7,419 bases of DNA from CAVSUR01 sp052143655 (GTDB taxonomy: Bacteria > Actinomycetota > Actinomycetes > Streptosporangiales > Streptosporangiaceae). Location: the NCBI GenBank assembly GCA_052143655.1, contig JBKQSL010000202.1:1-7419 (forward strand). The letters run 5' to 3'. Shown in pieces: positions 1-5,789 of this stretch (the first letter of the stretch is position 1; every line of letters starts with the position of its first letter). A model generated the notes under the pieces. The model saw only the letters and a program-made list of their open reading frames with translations, had not been told where the DNA came from and searched no databases. The position numbers and the translations under genes are program-made.

Positions 1-3000
1 GGGGCGGTCGGGGCGGCCGGGGTGACAGGAGCGCCCGGCGCGCCGGGCTCGGCAGGAGTGGCGGGAGTGAAGGGGTGGCCGGGAACGCTGGGAATGGCGG
101 GCTCAGCGGGAATCATGGCGTCCCACGGGGCGCCGTGAATCAGCGGCAGGTGAATCGGGATAACTCCTGGCATTGCGACCACGGTGCCTGAGGGCCAGGT
201 CTTTGCTGGCGCGGCGGATGCACTCGGGAGTGATCCGCCGTGGCTGCCGGAGCTGTCGGATGGCGGGGCTGCCGCTTGCTGCGCGGAAGATCCGGCGGCC
301 GGTGCCGAGTCGGGCACCTGGGCAGGGTCAGTGAAGTTGATGGCGTAATTGGCGTCCCCAAGGGGCGTCAGCCCGAGTTCGTCGCCCAGCCGATGCTCGA
401 AGTCCCGGGCTGCCTTCGCTGCCGCTGCCTCGGCTGAGCCCAGCTGGCTTTCCAGGCTCCTGGCCCTGTTGTTGTGCTCCTGCATTTCCCGCAGATGCCG
501 CAAGTTGTTCTCGCTGGCTTTCGCTGCCTCGGTGAGCAGGGCGTTTGCCCGGGCATTGGCCTCGGCGCGGTTCCTGCCGGTCTGCCAGGCGCGCTGCTTC
601 ATCGCCATGGCTTGTGTGGTCAGGCTCGCTGCCCGCCCGCCCTCGCGCGTCGCCGCCTGCTTCGCCTGGGCGACTGCGTCCTTTTCCCCGGCGATGCTGG
701 TTGCGATATCCAGGGCATGCACTGCAGCCGCTGCCGCAGGCCCGTACCAGTGGTCGATGGTGTGAGCGAAGGCCTGGGCGTGCGCCGCTGCTACCGAGCC
801 GAGCCCGCTGTTCAGCCAGTGCTCGAAGCCCCCGAGCGCCTGCCTGGCATTGGTCGCGGCCCGGACGATCTCGGCATTGAGGTGATGAGCCTGCTGGCTG
901 TGCTGCTCCGCTTCCTGGATATGCCGCCGGGCATTCGCCCTGGCCTGCCACCTGGCATCCGGGTTGCTGGTCAGCCTGGCCCGATGCGATGCCTGCGCAG
1001 CCGCCCGGTACGCACTGGCCGCCGCGGCTTTCTCCGCGGCTACCTGGGGGCCGAGGGCCGCGGCATGGTACAGCTGCCGCTGGAAGTTCTGGAGTGCCAG
1101 CCCGGCCCGGTACCCGGCCTGGGTCAGCAGGGCAGCCTGCTGGCTATGCTGCCCGGCCTCCTGCAGGTATTGCTGAGCGCTCGCCCTGGCCTGCCTCCTG
1201 GCGTCCGGTTCGCTGGCCCGCCTGGCCTGGTGCGACGCCTGCGCCGCCAGCTGGTACGCCCGGTCGGCCGCTGCCTTCTCCGCAGCCGTGTCCAGCGAAA
1301 TCACCGCGGCCTGTGTCGCGAGATGGTTCTCGGCGTTCGCCAGCGGCGCGTAAAGCCTGCCAATCCTGTTGATAAATGATTGAGCCGTCGATGGCAGGCC
1401 GGGCGCGTTCAGAGCAGATGACGCGAACGACACGGCGTGGAAAGGCCTTCCTAGCTCACCTAGCTCATACACCGCGCCCCGGCCGGCGCCTTTCGCTGCT
1501 TGCTGCGTAGCAGGCGGGAGAACCATCCAGGTCCACCTGCCTGCCAGGCTGGCGCCCAGCACGATAGTGGCTGGCGCGGGAATATCTTTCGTGTAATTCC
1601 TGACCAGGAGGCTGGCGATGTTTTCCACGACGAACGGGAACCTGTCCGGATGGACAACTGCCCTGGCCGCCCTGATGAGGCGCCCATTCCCGTACTTGCC
1701 CTCAGCCCGATCCAGCCCGTGCCCTAGAGGTTTAGCGGAAGACTTACCGAACTCCAGGAACCATGCGCCGGCGGCGTTCGAGTTGACTAGCCCCATTACG
1801 GCGTTGCCGTTAGCGGGGTTCAGGTAGCTCGCCTGCCAGCCAAGCTGATGGGTACCGATAAGGTTCGCCACTACGCGTCCGAGGGCACCACCAGCTACTC
1901 CGCCAGCATTCCCGGCAACAATAGCTGTCCCCATCGTGCCGGGATGAGTCCCGAGGAACTTCAAGGGCCCGTGATCCTGCTTCTTGGCCAGTTGGCCGAA
2001 TCCGTACCCAGCCGCAACCCCGAGGCCCATCACTCCGGCCTGCTGGAAAATGGCCGGGTAATTATGAGCCAGCCAGGACAAGAGCCAGTTAGCGCCCGGC
2101 GACTGCAGGCCGCCGTGCGGGCCCGACTGGCCGCCGCCGTGCGGGCCTGACGGGCCGCCTTGCGGTGGCGGGGCACCCGGGGGGAGATGGGGACCGGCGG
2201 GCGGCGTGCCGGGTACGGCCGGGTGCCCGTGCTGCCCGGGACTGGCAGGTGGCTGGGCAGTAGCGCTGTGGGAGCCCGCAGGCGGCCTGGTCGGCGCGGG
2301 CGGCTGGTGGTGCCCGGGAGGGGGTGCCGGGTGGTGCCCGGGAGGCGGTGCCGGGTGGTGCCCGGGCTGGTGGTGCCCGGCGGGCGGGGCCGGATGATGG
2401 CGAGGCCGGTGATGGCCGGGCCGGTGATGCTCATCCCCGGCCGGGGAGTGCTCCTGGCCGGCCGGCGGGTGCCGACGGTCGGGCCGGCTGGCGGGCGGCT
2501 CGATGATGATGCCCTCGGCGGCCAGCCGCATGACCGCTGCCATCAGGGCGGACTCTGCGGGCCGGGGCGGCCTGGCGGCCGCGGCCGCAGCCGAGGAGGG
2601 CAGTCCGGCGGTGATCAGGGCCAGGCTGGCCACCCCTGCGGTGCCTGCCGCGGCGAGCCTGCCGGGCCAGTAGACAGGTCCCAGTGCGCTGCCGGTCCAG
2701 GCCAGCCCGCGGCTCGTCGGCAGGGCGATCCGCAGACGGCGGCTGCCGGGCCGGGCCGGGGATGCAGCCGCGGGGTCGGCGGCCCATGCTTCCTGCCCCT
2801 GCGCGGCCGGGCTGAGCGGGGCGGTTGCTGCGGCCACCGCTTCGATGAGATCGCTCAGAGTAGTGACTGGGATCAGTCGCACCCGGCTGCTCTGGTTGAG
2901 CTGCTCGCCGGCCCGGCCGCCGAGCAGGAGGCCGGCCGGCTCTCCCTGGCCTGGCGGGATGCCGATGTAAGCCGCCAGCCGCAGCCGCCGCAGCCAGTCG

Positions 3001-3329
3001 GCCAGCCCGTCCTCATCCAGGCCGACCAGCACGGGCGCCCCGCCCGCCGGCAGGTTCCCTGCGCACCAGGCACGCAGCCGCTGCCGGTCAGCGGGCGCAG
3101 GGGACGCGACCCACTGCGCGAATCCGGTGCCGCGCACCGGCGGGACGAGCGCCAGTGCGTCACGGTCCTCGGCGGCGAGCATCTCCTCCAGCGCCGTGCC
3201 CACTGCCCTGGCCAGCCGGGGGTTGCGCAGCAGCACCAGGTAGGTCTCGGGCGCATCGGCTTCGCGCTGCCGCCGGGCCAGTGGCTCGGCAGTGATGATC
3301 GCTTCCAGGCCGGTTGGCTCTGACATCAT
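1..3329 (-). CDS. Giant mosaic protein of unknown function: membrane segment, Pro/His stalk, glycine-zipper domain, repeated helical modules (3' end outside window)
   Basis: I do not recognise the family. The frame is open from ATG 3329-3327 to the left edge, at least 1109 codons with no stop. Order by residue: 1-200 mixed domain starting MMSEPTGLEAIITAEPLARR; basic stretch then Ala-rich membrane-type segment 225-243; Pro/His-rich linker about 277-412 with GHHPAPPP repeats; Gly-rich hydrophobic stretches 431-447, 464-492 and 585-605 with GxxxG spacing; Ala/Gln helical modules 682-763 and 764-845, duplicates of each other; a further helical part about 878-985; then a Pro/Ala/Ser tail to the edge. 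Basic residues before the membrane segment suggest N-in/C-out topology, so the bulk may lie outside the membrane (inference). Support for the strand: regular helical amino-acid patterns, G/C-rich third positions outside the central domain, GGGAAAGGG six bases before the start and a strong promoter upstream. A second in-frame ATG at 3326 is an alternative start, and it is the one matched by the upstream duplicate. Confidence 0.85.
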   Translation of the reverse strand, partial: MMSEPTGLEAIITAEPLARRQREADAPETYLVLLRNPRLARAVGTALEEMLAAEDRDALALVPPVRGTGFAQWVASPAPADRQRLRAWCAGNLPAGGAPVLVGLDEDGLADWLRRLRLAAYIGIPPGQGEPAGLLLGGRAGEQLNQSSRVRLIPVTTLSDLIEAVAAATAPLSPAAQGQEAWAADPAAASPARPGSRRLRIALPTSRGLAWTGSALGPVYWPGRLAAAGTAGVASLALITAGLPSSAAAAAARPPRPAESALMAAVMRLAAEGIIIEPPASRPDRRHPPAGQEHSPAGDEHHRPGHHRPRHHPAPPAGHHQPGHHPAPPPGHHPAPPPGHHQPPAPTRPPAGSHSATAQPPASPGQHGHPAVPGTPPAGPHLPPGAPPPQGGPSGPHGGGQSGPHGGLQSPGANWLLSWLAHNYPAIFQQAGVMGLGVAAGYGFGQLAKKQDHGPLKFLGTHPGTMGTAIVAGNAGGVAGGALGRVVANLIGTHQLGWQASYLNPANGNAVMGLVNSNAAGAWFLEFGKSSAKPLGHGLDRAEGKYGNGRLIRAARAVVHPDRFPFVVENIASLLVRNYTKDIPAPATIVLGASLAGRWTWMVLPPATQQAAKGAGRGAVYELGELGRPFHAVSFASSALNAPGLPSTAQSFINRIGRLYAPLANAENHLATQAAVISLDTAAEKAAADRAYQLAAQASHQARRASEPDARRQARASAQQYLQEAGQHSQQAALLTQAGYRAGLALQNFQRQLYHAAALGPQVAAEKAAAASAYRAAAQASHRARLTSNPDARWQARANARRHIQEAEQHSQQAHHLNAEIVRAATNARQALGGFEHWLNSGLGSVAAAHAQAFAHTIDHWYGPAAAAAVHALDIATSIAGEKDAVAQAKQAATREGGRAASLTTQAMAMKQRAWQTGRNRAEANARANALLTEAAKASENNLRHLREMQEHNNRARSLESQLGSAEAAAAKAARDFEHRLGDELGLTPLGDANYAINFTDPAQVPDSAPAAGSSAQQAAAPPSDSSGSHGGSLPSASAAPAKTWPSGTVVAMPGVIPIHLPLIHGAPWDAMIPAEPAIPSVPGHPFTPATPAEPGAPGAPVTPAAPTA
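879..1286 (-). repeat. Two copies of an 82-residue (246-nt) Ala/Gln-rich helical module
   Basis: Within the giant frame, residues 682-735 (bases 1125-1286) match residues 764-817 (bases 879-1040), with exactly 82 residues between equivalent positions. By hand about 37 of 54 residues are identical. Both copies begin AAEKAAA and share AAQASH, PDAR, QARA and QHSQQA. Heptad-like Ala/Leu/Gln spacing suggests long helices or coiled coil. Divergence is spread over all codon positions, so the duplication is old and both copies look maintained as protein. The helical part near residue 883 (GEKDAV..) may be a more diverged third unit. Confidence 0.85.
2307..2393 (-). repeat. 24-nt tandem repeats encoding GHHPAPPP stalk units
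   Basis: The plus strand shows GTGGTGCCCGGGAGG-type units at 2307-2330 and 2331-2354, a shortened unit at 2355-2369 and a variant at 2370-2393. In the minus-strand giant frame they read as octapeptides of the GHH-PAPPP type, continuing into further HH pairs up to about 2430. A second short tandem, encoding two SGPHGGQ-type units, lies near 2108-2160. Pro-rich periodic segments usually form extended stalks. The paired histidines could bind metal ions, but that is inference. Confidence 0.85.
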
Positions 3330-3335
3330 CGAACG

Positions 3336-3344
3336 CCCTTTCCC
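3336..3344 (-). promoter_or_regulatory. Ribosome binding site of the giant gene
   Basis: The minus strand reads GGGAAAGGG, six bases before the ATG at 3329 and nine before the second ATG at 3326. Both spacings are workable, so the start is uncertain by one codon. A GGGAAAGG core is conserved in the upstream duplicate leader. Confidence 0.6.
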
Positions 3345-3355
3345 AGCTGACGAGC

Positions 3356-3385
3356 GGGTCCGGAATCAGCGACCGCGTGGTGCAG
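3356..3385 (-). repeat. Conserved leader element, copy 1 (5' UTR of giant gene)
   Basis: About 30 bases, nearly identical to 3727-3757, lie at a similar distance upstream of a start codon. On the plus strand both contain GGGTCCGGA, then a short variable spot, then CAGCGACCGCGTGG and GCAG. On the minus strand the element carries GGTC and GACC about ten bases apart, so a small hairpin just upstream of the ribosome site is possible. Conservation outside the coding sequence may mean either a recent duplication or a regulatory role. Confidence 0.7.
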
Positions 3386-3483
3386 TCGGCTGCGAGCAGG
3401 ACCAGAGGCGGCCAGCCCCGGCGCCGGTGCTAACCCGGCTCTCCGCATGAGACTCGCCTTAGGTCCGGTGTAGATACATACAT

Positions 3484-3512
3484 GTTATAGACCCTTGTTA
3501 TGTAAGGGTCAA
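3484..3512 (-). promoter_or_regulatory. Strong sigma-70-type promoter of the giant gene
   Basis: The minus strand has TTGACC (3512-3507, five of six consensus bases), a 17-base spacer and TATAAC (3489-3484, five of six). This is the optimal spacing, inside the most AT-rich stretch of the left half. The predicted transcript starts near 3477, giving a leader of roughly 150 bases before the ATG at 3329. Such near-consensus promoters are uncommon in high-GC actinomycetes. Confidence 0.75.
3490..3510. promoter_or_regulatory. Candidate operator: perfect inverted repeat between -35 and -10
   Basis: GACCCTT-N7-AAGGGTC is a perfect 7+7 inverted repeat. With one mismatch it extends three more bases outward on each side (3486-3514). 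It fills the whole promoter spacer and overlaps the end of the -35 box, the classic position for a dimeric repressor of the TetR or MarR type that blocks RNA polymerase. No regulator gene is visible in the window, so the family is inference. Confidence 0.6.
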
Positions 3513-3555
3513 TAGCCTCGCTTACCCTGATCGCGCACTGATCGCCGCCGGTGTG

Positions 3556-3702
3556 TCACCACAGGCGATGCCGCCGTTGCCAGTTGCTCGCGGCCGGCCG
3601 CAGCAGCGGCCAATGTGGACTCTGGTGCCCCGGCGCCTGGGCCGCCCGCCCGCCAGGTGCTCCGGCGATGATGCTCTCTTCCAGGCCACCTGGCCCTGAC
3701 AT
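3556..3702 (-). pseudogene. Decayed duplicate of the 5' end of the giant gene (or a 48-residue small ORF)
   Basis: The frame from ATG 3702-3700 starts MSGPGGLEESIIAG, matching MSEPTGLEAIITAE of the giant protein. It then drifts and stops at TGA 3558-3556 after 48 residues. Nucleotide similarity to the giant gene continues past this point, but with a one-base length difference: a neighbouring frame gives APESTLAAAAAG, where the real gene has APETYLVLLRN. This suggests a frameshifted remnant. Homology runs on upstream through the ribosome site (GGGAAAGG) and the leader element. The segment ends just before the promoter of the intact gene. It could instead be translated as a small leader peptide; I think a remnant is more likely. 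Confidence 0.5.
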
Positions 3703-3726
3703 AATCGCGTCCTTTCCCTGCGGGAT

Positions 3727-3757
3727 GGGTCCGGAGTTCAGCGACCGCGTGGCGCAG
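3727..3757 (-). repeat. Conserved leader element, copy 2
   Basis: Partner of 3356-3385, located about 25 bases upstream of the ATG of the decayed duplicate. Only a few positions differ between the two copies, including one extra base after GGGTCCGGA here. Confidence 0.7.
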
Positions 3758-3821
3758 CGGGAGTCGCGGGCTGAACGGCAGTCGAACGCGCCTGGCGATT
3801 GCCTTATTCGAAAATAATGTC

Positions 3822-3851
3822 AAAATACCCTCAAAGGTACATACAGGGCAA
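3822..3851 (-). promoter_or_regulatory. Weak second promoter upstream of the duplicate
   Basis: The minus strand reads TTGCCC (3851-3846), an 18-base spacer and TATTTT (3827-3822). CCCT and AGGG half-sites again lie between the boxes, as in the promoter at 3484-3512 but farther apart. The surrounding AT-rich patch (about 3797-3850) supports a promoter. The match to consensus is poor and it may be a decayed copy of the main promoter. Confidence 0.3.
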
Positions 3852-3980
3852 GTTGCGTCACCCATTCAAGTCATTCCGTCGCGGGGCGTCAAGGAGCGAC
3901 TCCCCCCTGATTCGGCCAATTCGGACCGCAAAGTTCCGGTATGCCCCCAGACCTGGCATTATGCTGATCGGCCATTTCCT

Positions 3981-4017
3981 GCTGATCTTCTGCCGGCCGC
4001 GTCGGCGGATGATCAGC
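3981..4017. terminator. Long imperfect hairpin spanning the decarboxylase stop codon
   Basis: GCTGATC (3981-3987) pairs with GATCAGC (4011-4017). After one T-T mismatch the stem continues through TCTGCCG (3989-3995) with CGGCGGA (4003-4009), including one T-G wobble, around a seven-base loop. The TGA stop of the minus-strand decarboxylase lies inside the outer arm. There is no following U run, so this would be an actinomycete-type hairpin without a T tract. GCTGATC also occurs at 3963-3969, which could form an alternative pairing. Confidence 0.45.
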
Positions 4018-5449
4018 GGGGCTCGTGGGGATGCGGGGGAGCGCCACCCGGGCTGGCAGCCGCCAGCCGTTCTGCCCGGGCGTGCAGTTCGGGCACGTAA
4101 GCGGCCGATTCCGGCTTCATCAGCACGCTGCGCAGGATCCGGGCCGCGGGCGCGTCGGCGTCGATTCCCGGCCAGCGGCGAGTGAAGTCGGCCGCGCTGA
4201 CCCGCAGCGTGGACAGGAACACCGGGTCCGCGAGGTCGGCCATCCCGTCGGCGAGCATCCGGGCGCTGGCCGCATCCACCGTCGACAGCCGGAGCGGGCA
4301 GCCCGCGCCGTCCAGGCCCGTCAGCCCGGCTGGGTCGGCCGGGAAATAGCTGACGATGTCCAGTTCCGGCGGCTGGTACAGCTCCAGCCGAGACGAGCCG
4401 CGGAGCAGCCCGGCCCAGTCCAGCGCGGCGCGGCGGCAGGCCGCCAGCGCCCGGCCCAGGCCGTCCGGCTCGGGAGGCAGCAGCCGGAACGTCAGCCACA
4501 GCGCCGCCGCGGCCGCGCCGGCCCGCGAGCACTCCAGGCTTATCTCCCCCAGGTGCAGGTCACCGGAGGTGAAGTAGGTATAAGGCGAATCGTGCAGGTA
4601 GAACCGGCCGACCGACGGATCGGCGAACAGCACAGCGCCGCAGCCGTACGGCTGCAGCCCGTGCTTGTGCGGGTCGACCACCACCGAGTCGCACTGCGCG
4701 ATGGCCTGCCACGGCGCGGGGTCCAGGCCCTCCCGGCCGGCCGCTCCGGCCAGCAGCGTATAGAAGCCGCCGTAGGCGGCGTCCACGTGCACCCGCGCCC
4801 CATGCCCGCGGGCCAGCGCCACGATCTCGTGCACCGGGTCGATGGCGCCCAGCCCGGTCGTGCCCGCGGTCGCGACCACGGTGCCCACCCGCCCGGACGC
4901 CAGCACCTCGGCCAGCGCGCCCGGGTCCATCCGGCCTGCGGCGTCCGAGGCGACCGGCACTGCCTTGATGCCGAGCACCCCGCACATCCGGCTGTGGGTG
5001 TAGTGCGCCTGCTCGCCGTAGGCCACCGCCTGGCCCGGGTGCAGTTCCCGGGCCACGTACAGGGCCTCAAGGTTGGCGATCGTCCCGCTGGTGGTCAGGT
5101 GGCCCAGGTGCTCGGGCAGGCCGAACATCGCGGCCAGGGCAGCCACGGCCTCCTTCTCCATCGCGGCCGTCGCCGGCCCGCCGTCGAGCGCGTGGTTGTT
5201 GGGGTTGATCAGCATGGCCGTCAGGTAGCCGGCCACCGCGGCCGGGTGCGGCGGCTTGAGCATCTGCCCGGCGTAGCGAGGGTGGAAGAACGGGTAGTTG
5301 TCCCGCAGCCGGGCGGTGAACTCGGCGAATGCCGCGGCGAACCGCTCCTCGCTGACGTGCAGCGACTCGTCCGGCGTCGCCGCCCCGAAGCCGGCCTCCC
5401 AGTCCCGGATCGCCGCCACCCCGGCACTGAGCCACCTATCCAGGTCCAC
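4013..5449 (-). CDS. Group II pyridoxal-phosphate-dependent amino acid decarboxylase
   Basis: Cytosolic PLP enzyme of the Pyridoxal_deC family, which includes aromatic amino acid, tyrosine, histidine and glutamate decarboxylases. It should remove the alpha-carboxylate of an amino acid to give an amine; the substrate is not predictable here. Length is 478 residues, usual for the family. Visible motifs: NPNNHALDGGPATAAMEKE at 82-100; TTSGTIANLEAL at 119-130 (phosphate binding); H149 in the EQAHYTH stretch (stacks on the cofactor ring in relatives); AGTTGLGAIDP near 195-205; D223 in HVDAAYGG (pairs with the pyridine nitrogen); and K262 in DPHKHG (Schiff-base lysine). All core residues are present, so it is probably active. 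The start is GTG at 5449-5447, five bases behind GGAAGGGG. It is divergent from the acyl-CoA dehydrogenase operon and convergent with nothing visible. A lyase or aminotransferase-like side activity cannot be excluded. Confidence 0.92.
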   Translation of the reverse strand: MDLDRWLSAGVAAIRDWEAGFGAATPDESLHVSEERFAAAFAEFTARLRDNYPFFHPRYAGQMLKPPHPAAVAGYLTAMLINPNNHALDGGPATAAMEKEAVAALAAMFGLPEHLGHLTTSGTIANLEALYVARELHPGQAVAYGEQAHYTHSRMCGVLGIKAVPVASDAAGRMDPGALAEVLASGRVGTVVATAGTTGLGAIDPVHEIVALARGHGARVHVDAAYGGFYTLLAGAAGREGLDPAPWQAIAQCDSVVVDPHKHGLQPYGCGAVLFADPSVGRFYLHDSPYTYFTSGDLHLGEISLECSRAGAAAAALWLTFRLLPPEPDGLGRALAACRRAALDWAGLLRGSSRLELYQPPELDIVSYFPADPAGLTGLDGAGCPLRLSTVDAASARMLADGMADLADPVFLSTLRVSAADFTRRWPGIDADAPAARILRSVLMKPESAAYVPELHARAERLAAASPGGAPPHPHEPR

Positions 5450-5534
5450 TGGCGCCCCTTCCGCGTTCGTGCCCGGGCCTTCCGCTGCCGCTGCGGGCCG
5501 CCTGCGTGCCCAGTCTGCCTGCTGAGCCGGTATC

Positions 5535-5590
5535 CCATGATCGCGGAGTCCTTGCCGCGGCTTTCCGCATGAAACACGCCACGATCATGG
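5535..5590. promoter_or_regulatory. Inverted repeat pair CCATGATCG / CGATCATGG
   Basis: A perfect nine-base arm at 5535-5543 is repeated in inverse at 5582-5590, separated by 38 bases. With one mismatch the arms extend inward to 12 bases. Each arm also has a partly palindromic GATC core. This fits paired operator sites in a divergent control region, or a large hairpin in a leader. Function is inferred from position only. Confidence 0.45.
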
Positions 5591-5743
5591 AACGGGAAGG
5601 CAGCCGGGCGGCACGACAGCGGCCGCCGGCGCAATGGGTAGAAGGTCCCGGGCCCGGCCGACCAGTGGCCCTAGCCGGGTGGCGGCGGCTTCCGTGAGCG
5701 TTAGCCCCTGGGAGGCTGCGCGCGCTGGCCACCACGGAGGCCA

Positions 5744-5755
5744 TACCGGCTGGTA
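5744..5755. promoter_or_regulatory. Candidate operator TACC-N4-GGTA upstream of the acyl-CoA dehydrogenase
   Basis: TACCGGCTGGTA is a near-palindrome ending 34 bases before the ATG at 5790. Short palindromes of this look are common as TetR-family sites upstream of acyl-CoA catabolic genes in actinomycetes. No regulator gene is visible here, so the assignment is tentative. Confidence 0.35.
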
Positions 5756-5789
5756 GGTACTCTTGCCCGGACCTTCGTGGAGGCTGCGC

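Larger units (their letters stand above)
5450..5789. other. Divergent intergenic region between decarboxylase and acyl-CoA dehydrogenase genes
   Basis: 340 bases without a supported gene; short ORFs here lack ribosome sites. The region must hold start signals for both flanking genes, but I find no convincing -35/-10 pair for either. It contains the long-spaced inverted repeat at 5535-5590 and the TACC-N4-GGTA element at 5744-5755. A 7-mer, CCGGTAT at 5527-5533, recurs inverted as ATACCGG at 5743-5749. Confidence 0.7.

Noticed and set aside
328..951. Minus-strand ORF of 207 codons
   Set aside because: It is a shifted frame of the same strand. The true frame shows regular helical sequence and stays open in both directions.
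474..1379. Plus-strand ORF of 301 codons
   Set aside because: It is the exact antisense register of the giant minus-strand gene. It has no ribosome site, and its Gly/Pro/Cys-rich composition is what GC-rich antisense gives.
2307..2393. Possible CRISPR-like repeats
   Set aside because: The units are contiguous 24-mers without spacers and read as in-frame octapeptides.
2160..3323. Plus-strand ORF of 387 codons
   Set aside because: It covers the Pro/His stalk and N-terminal region of the minus-strand gene in antisense. No motif or ribosome site is visible, while the minus frame has promoter, ribosome site and structured protein.
3818..3823. Perfect TTGACA on the minus strand
   Set aside because: At 17 bases downstream the hexamer is AATCGC, with no usable -10 box nearby, so I did not call it as a promoter.
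3799..4185. Plus-strand ORF of 128 codons in the intergenic region
   Set aside because: There is no ribosome site, the composition is random-looking, and it runs into the decarboxylase 3' end. It covers the AT-rich patch and the hairpin.
4025..5572. Plus-strand ORF of 515 codons
   Set aside because: It is antisense to the PLP decarboxylase, whose catalytic motifs are clear. The plus translation is Arg/Gln/Gly-rich without domains.
5763..5789. Upstream ATG start for the acyl-CoA dehydrogenase
   Set aside because: No ribosome site lies ahead of 5763, and the nine extra residues would cover the GGAGG that serves the ATG at 5790.
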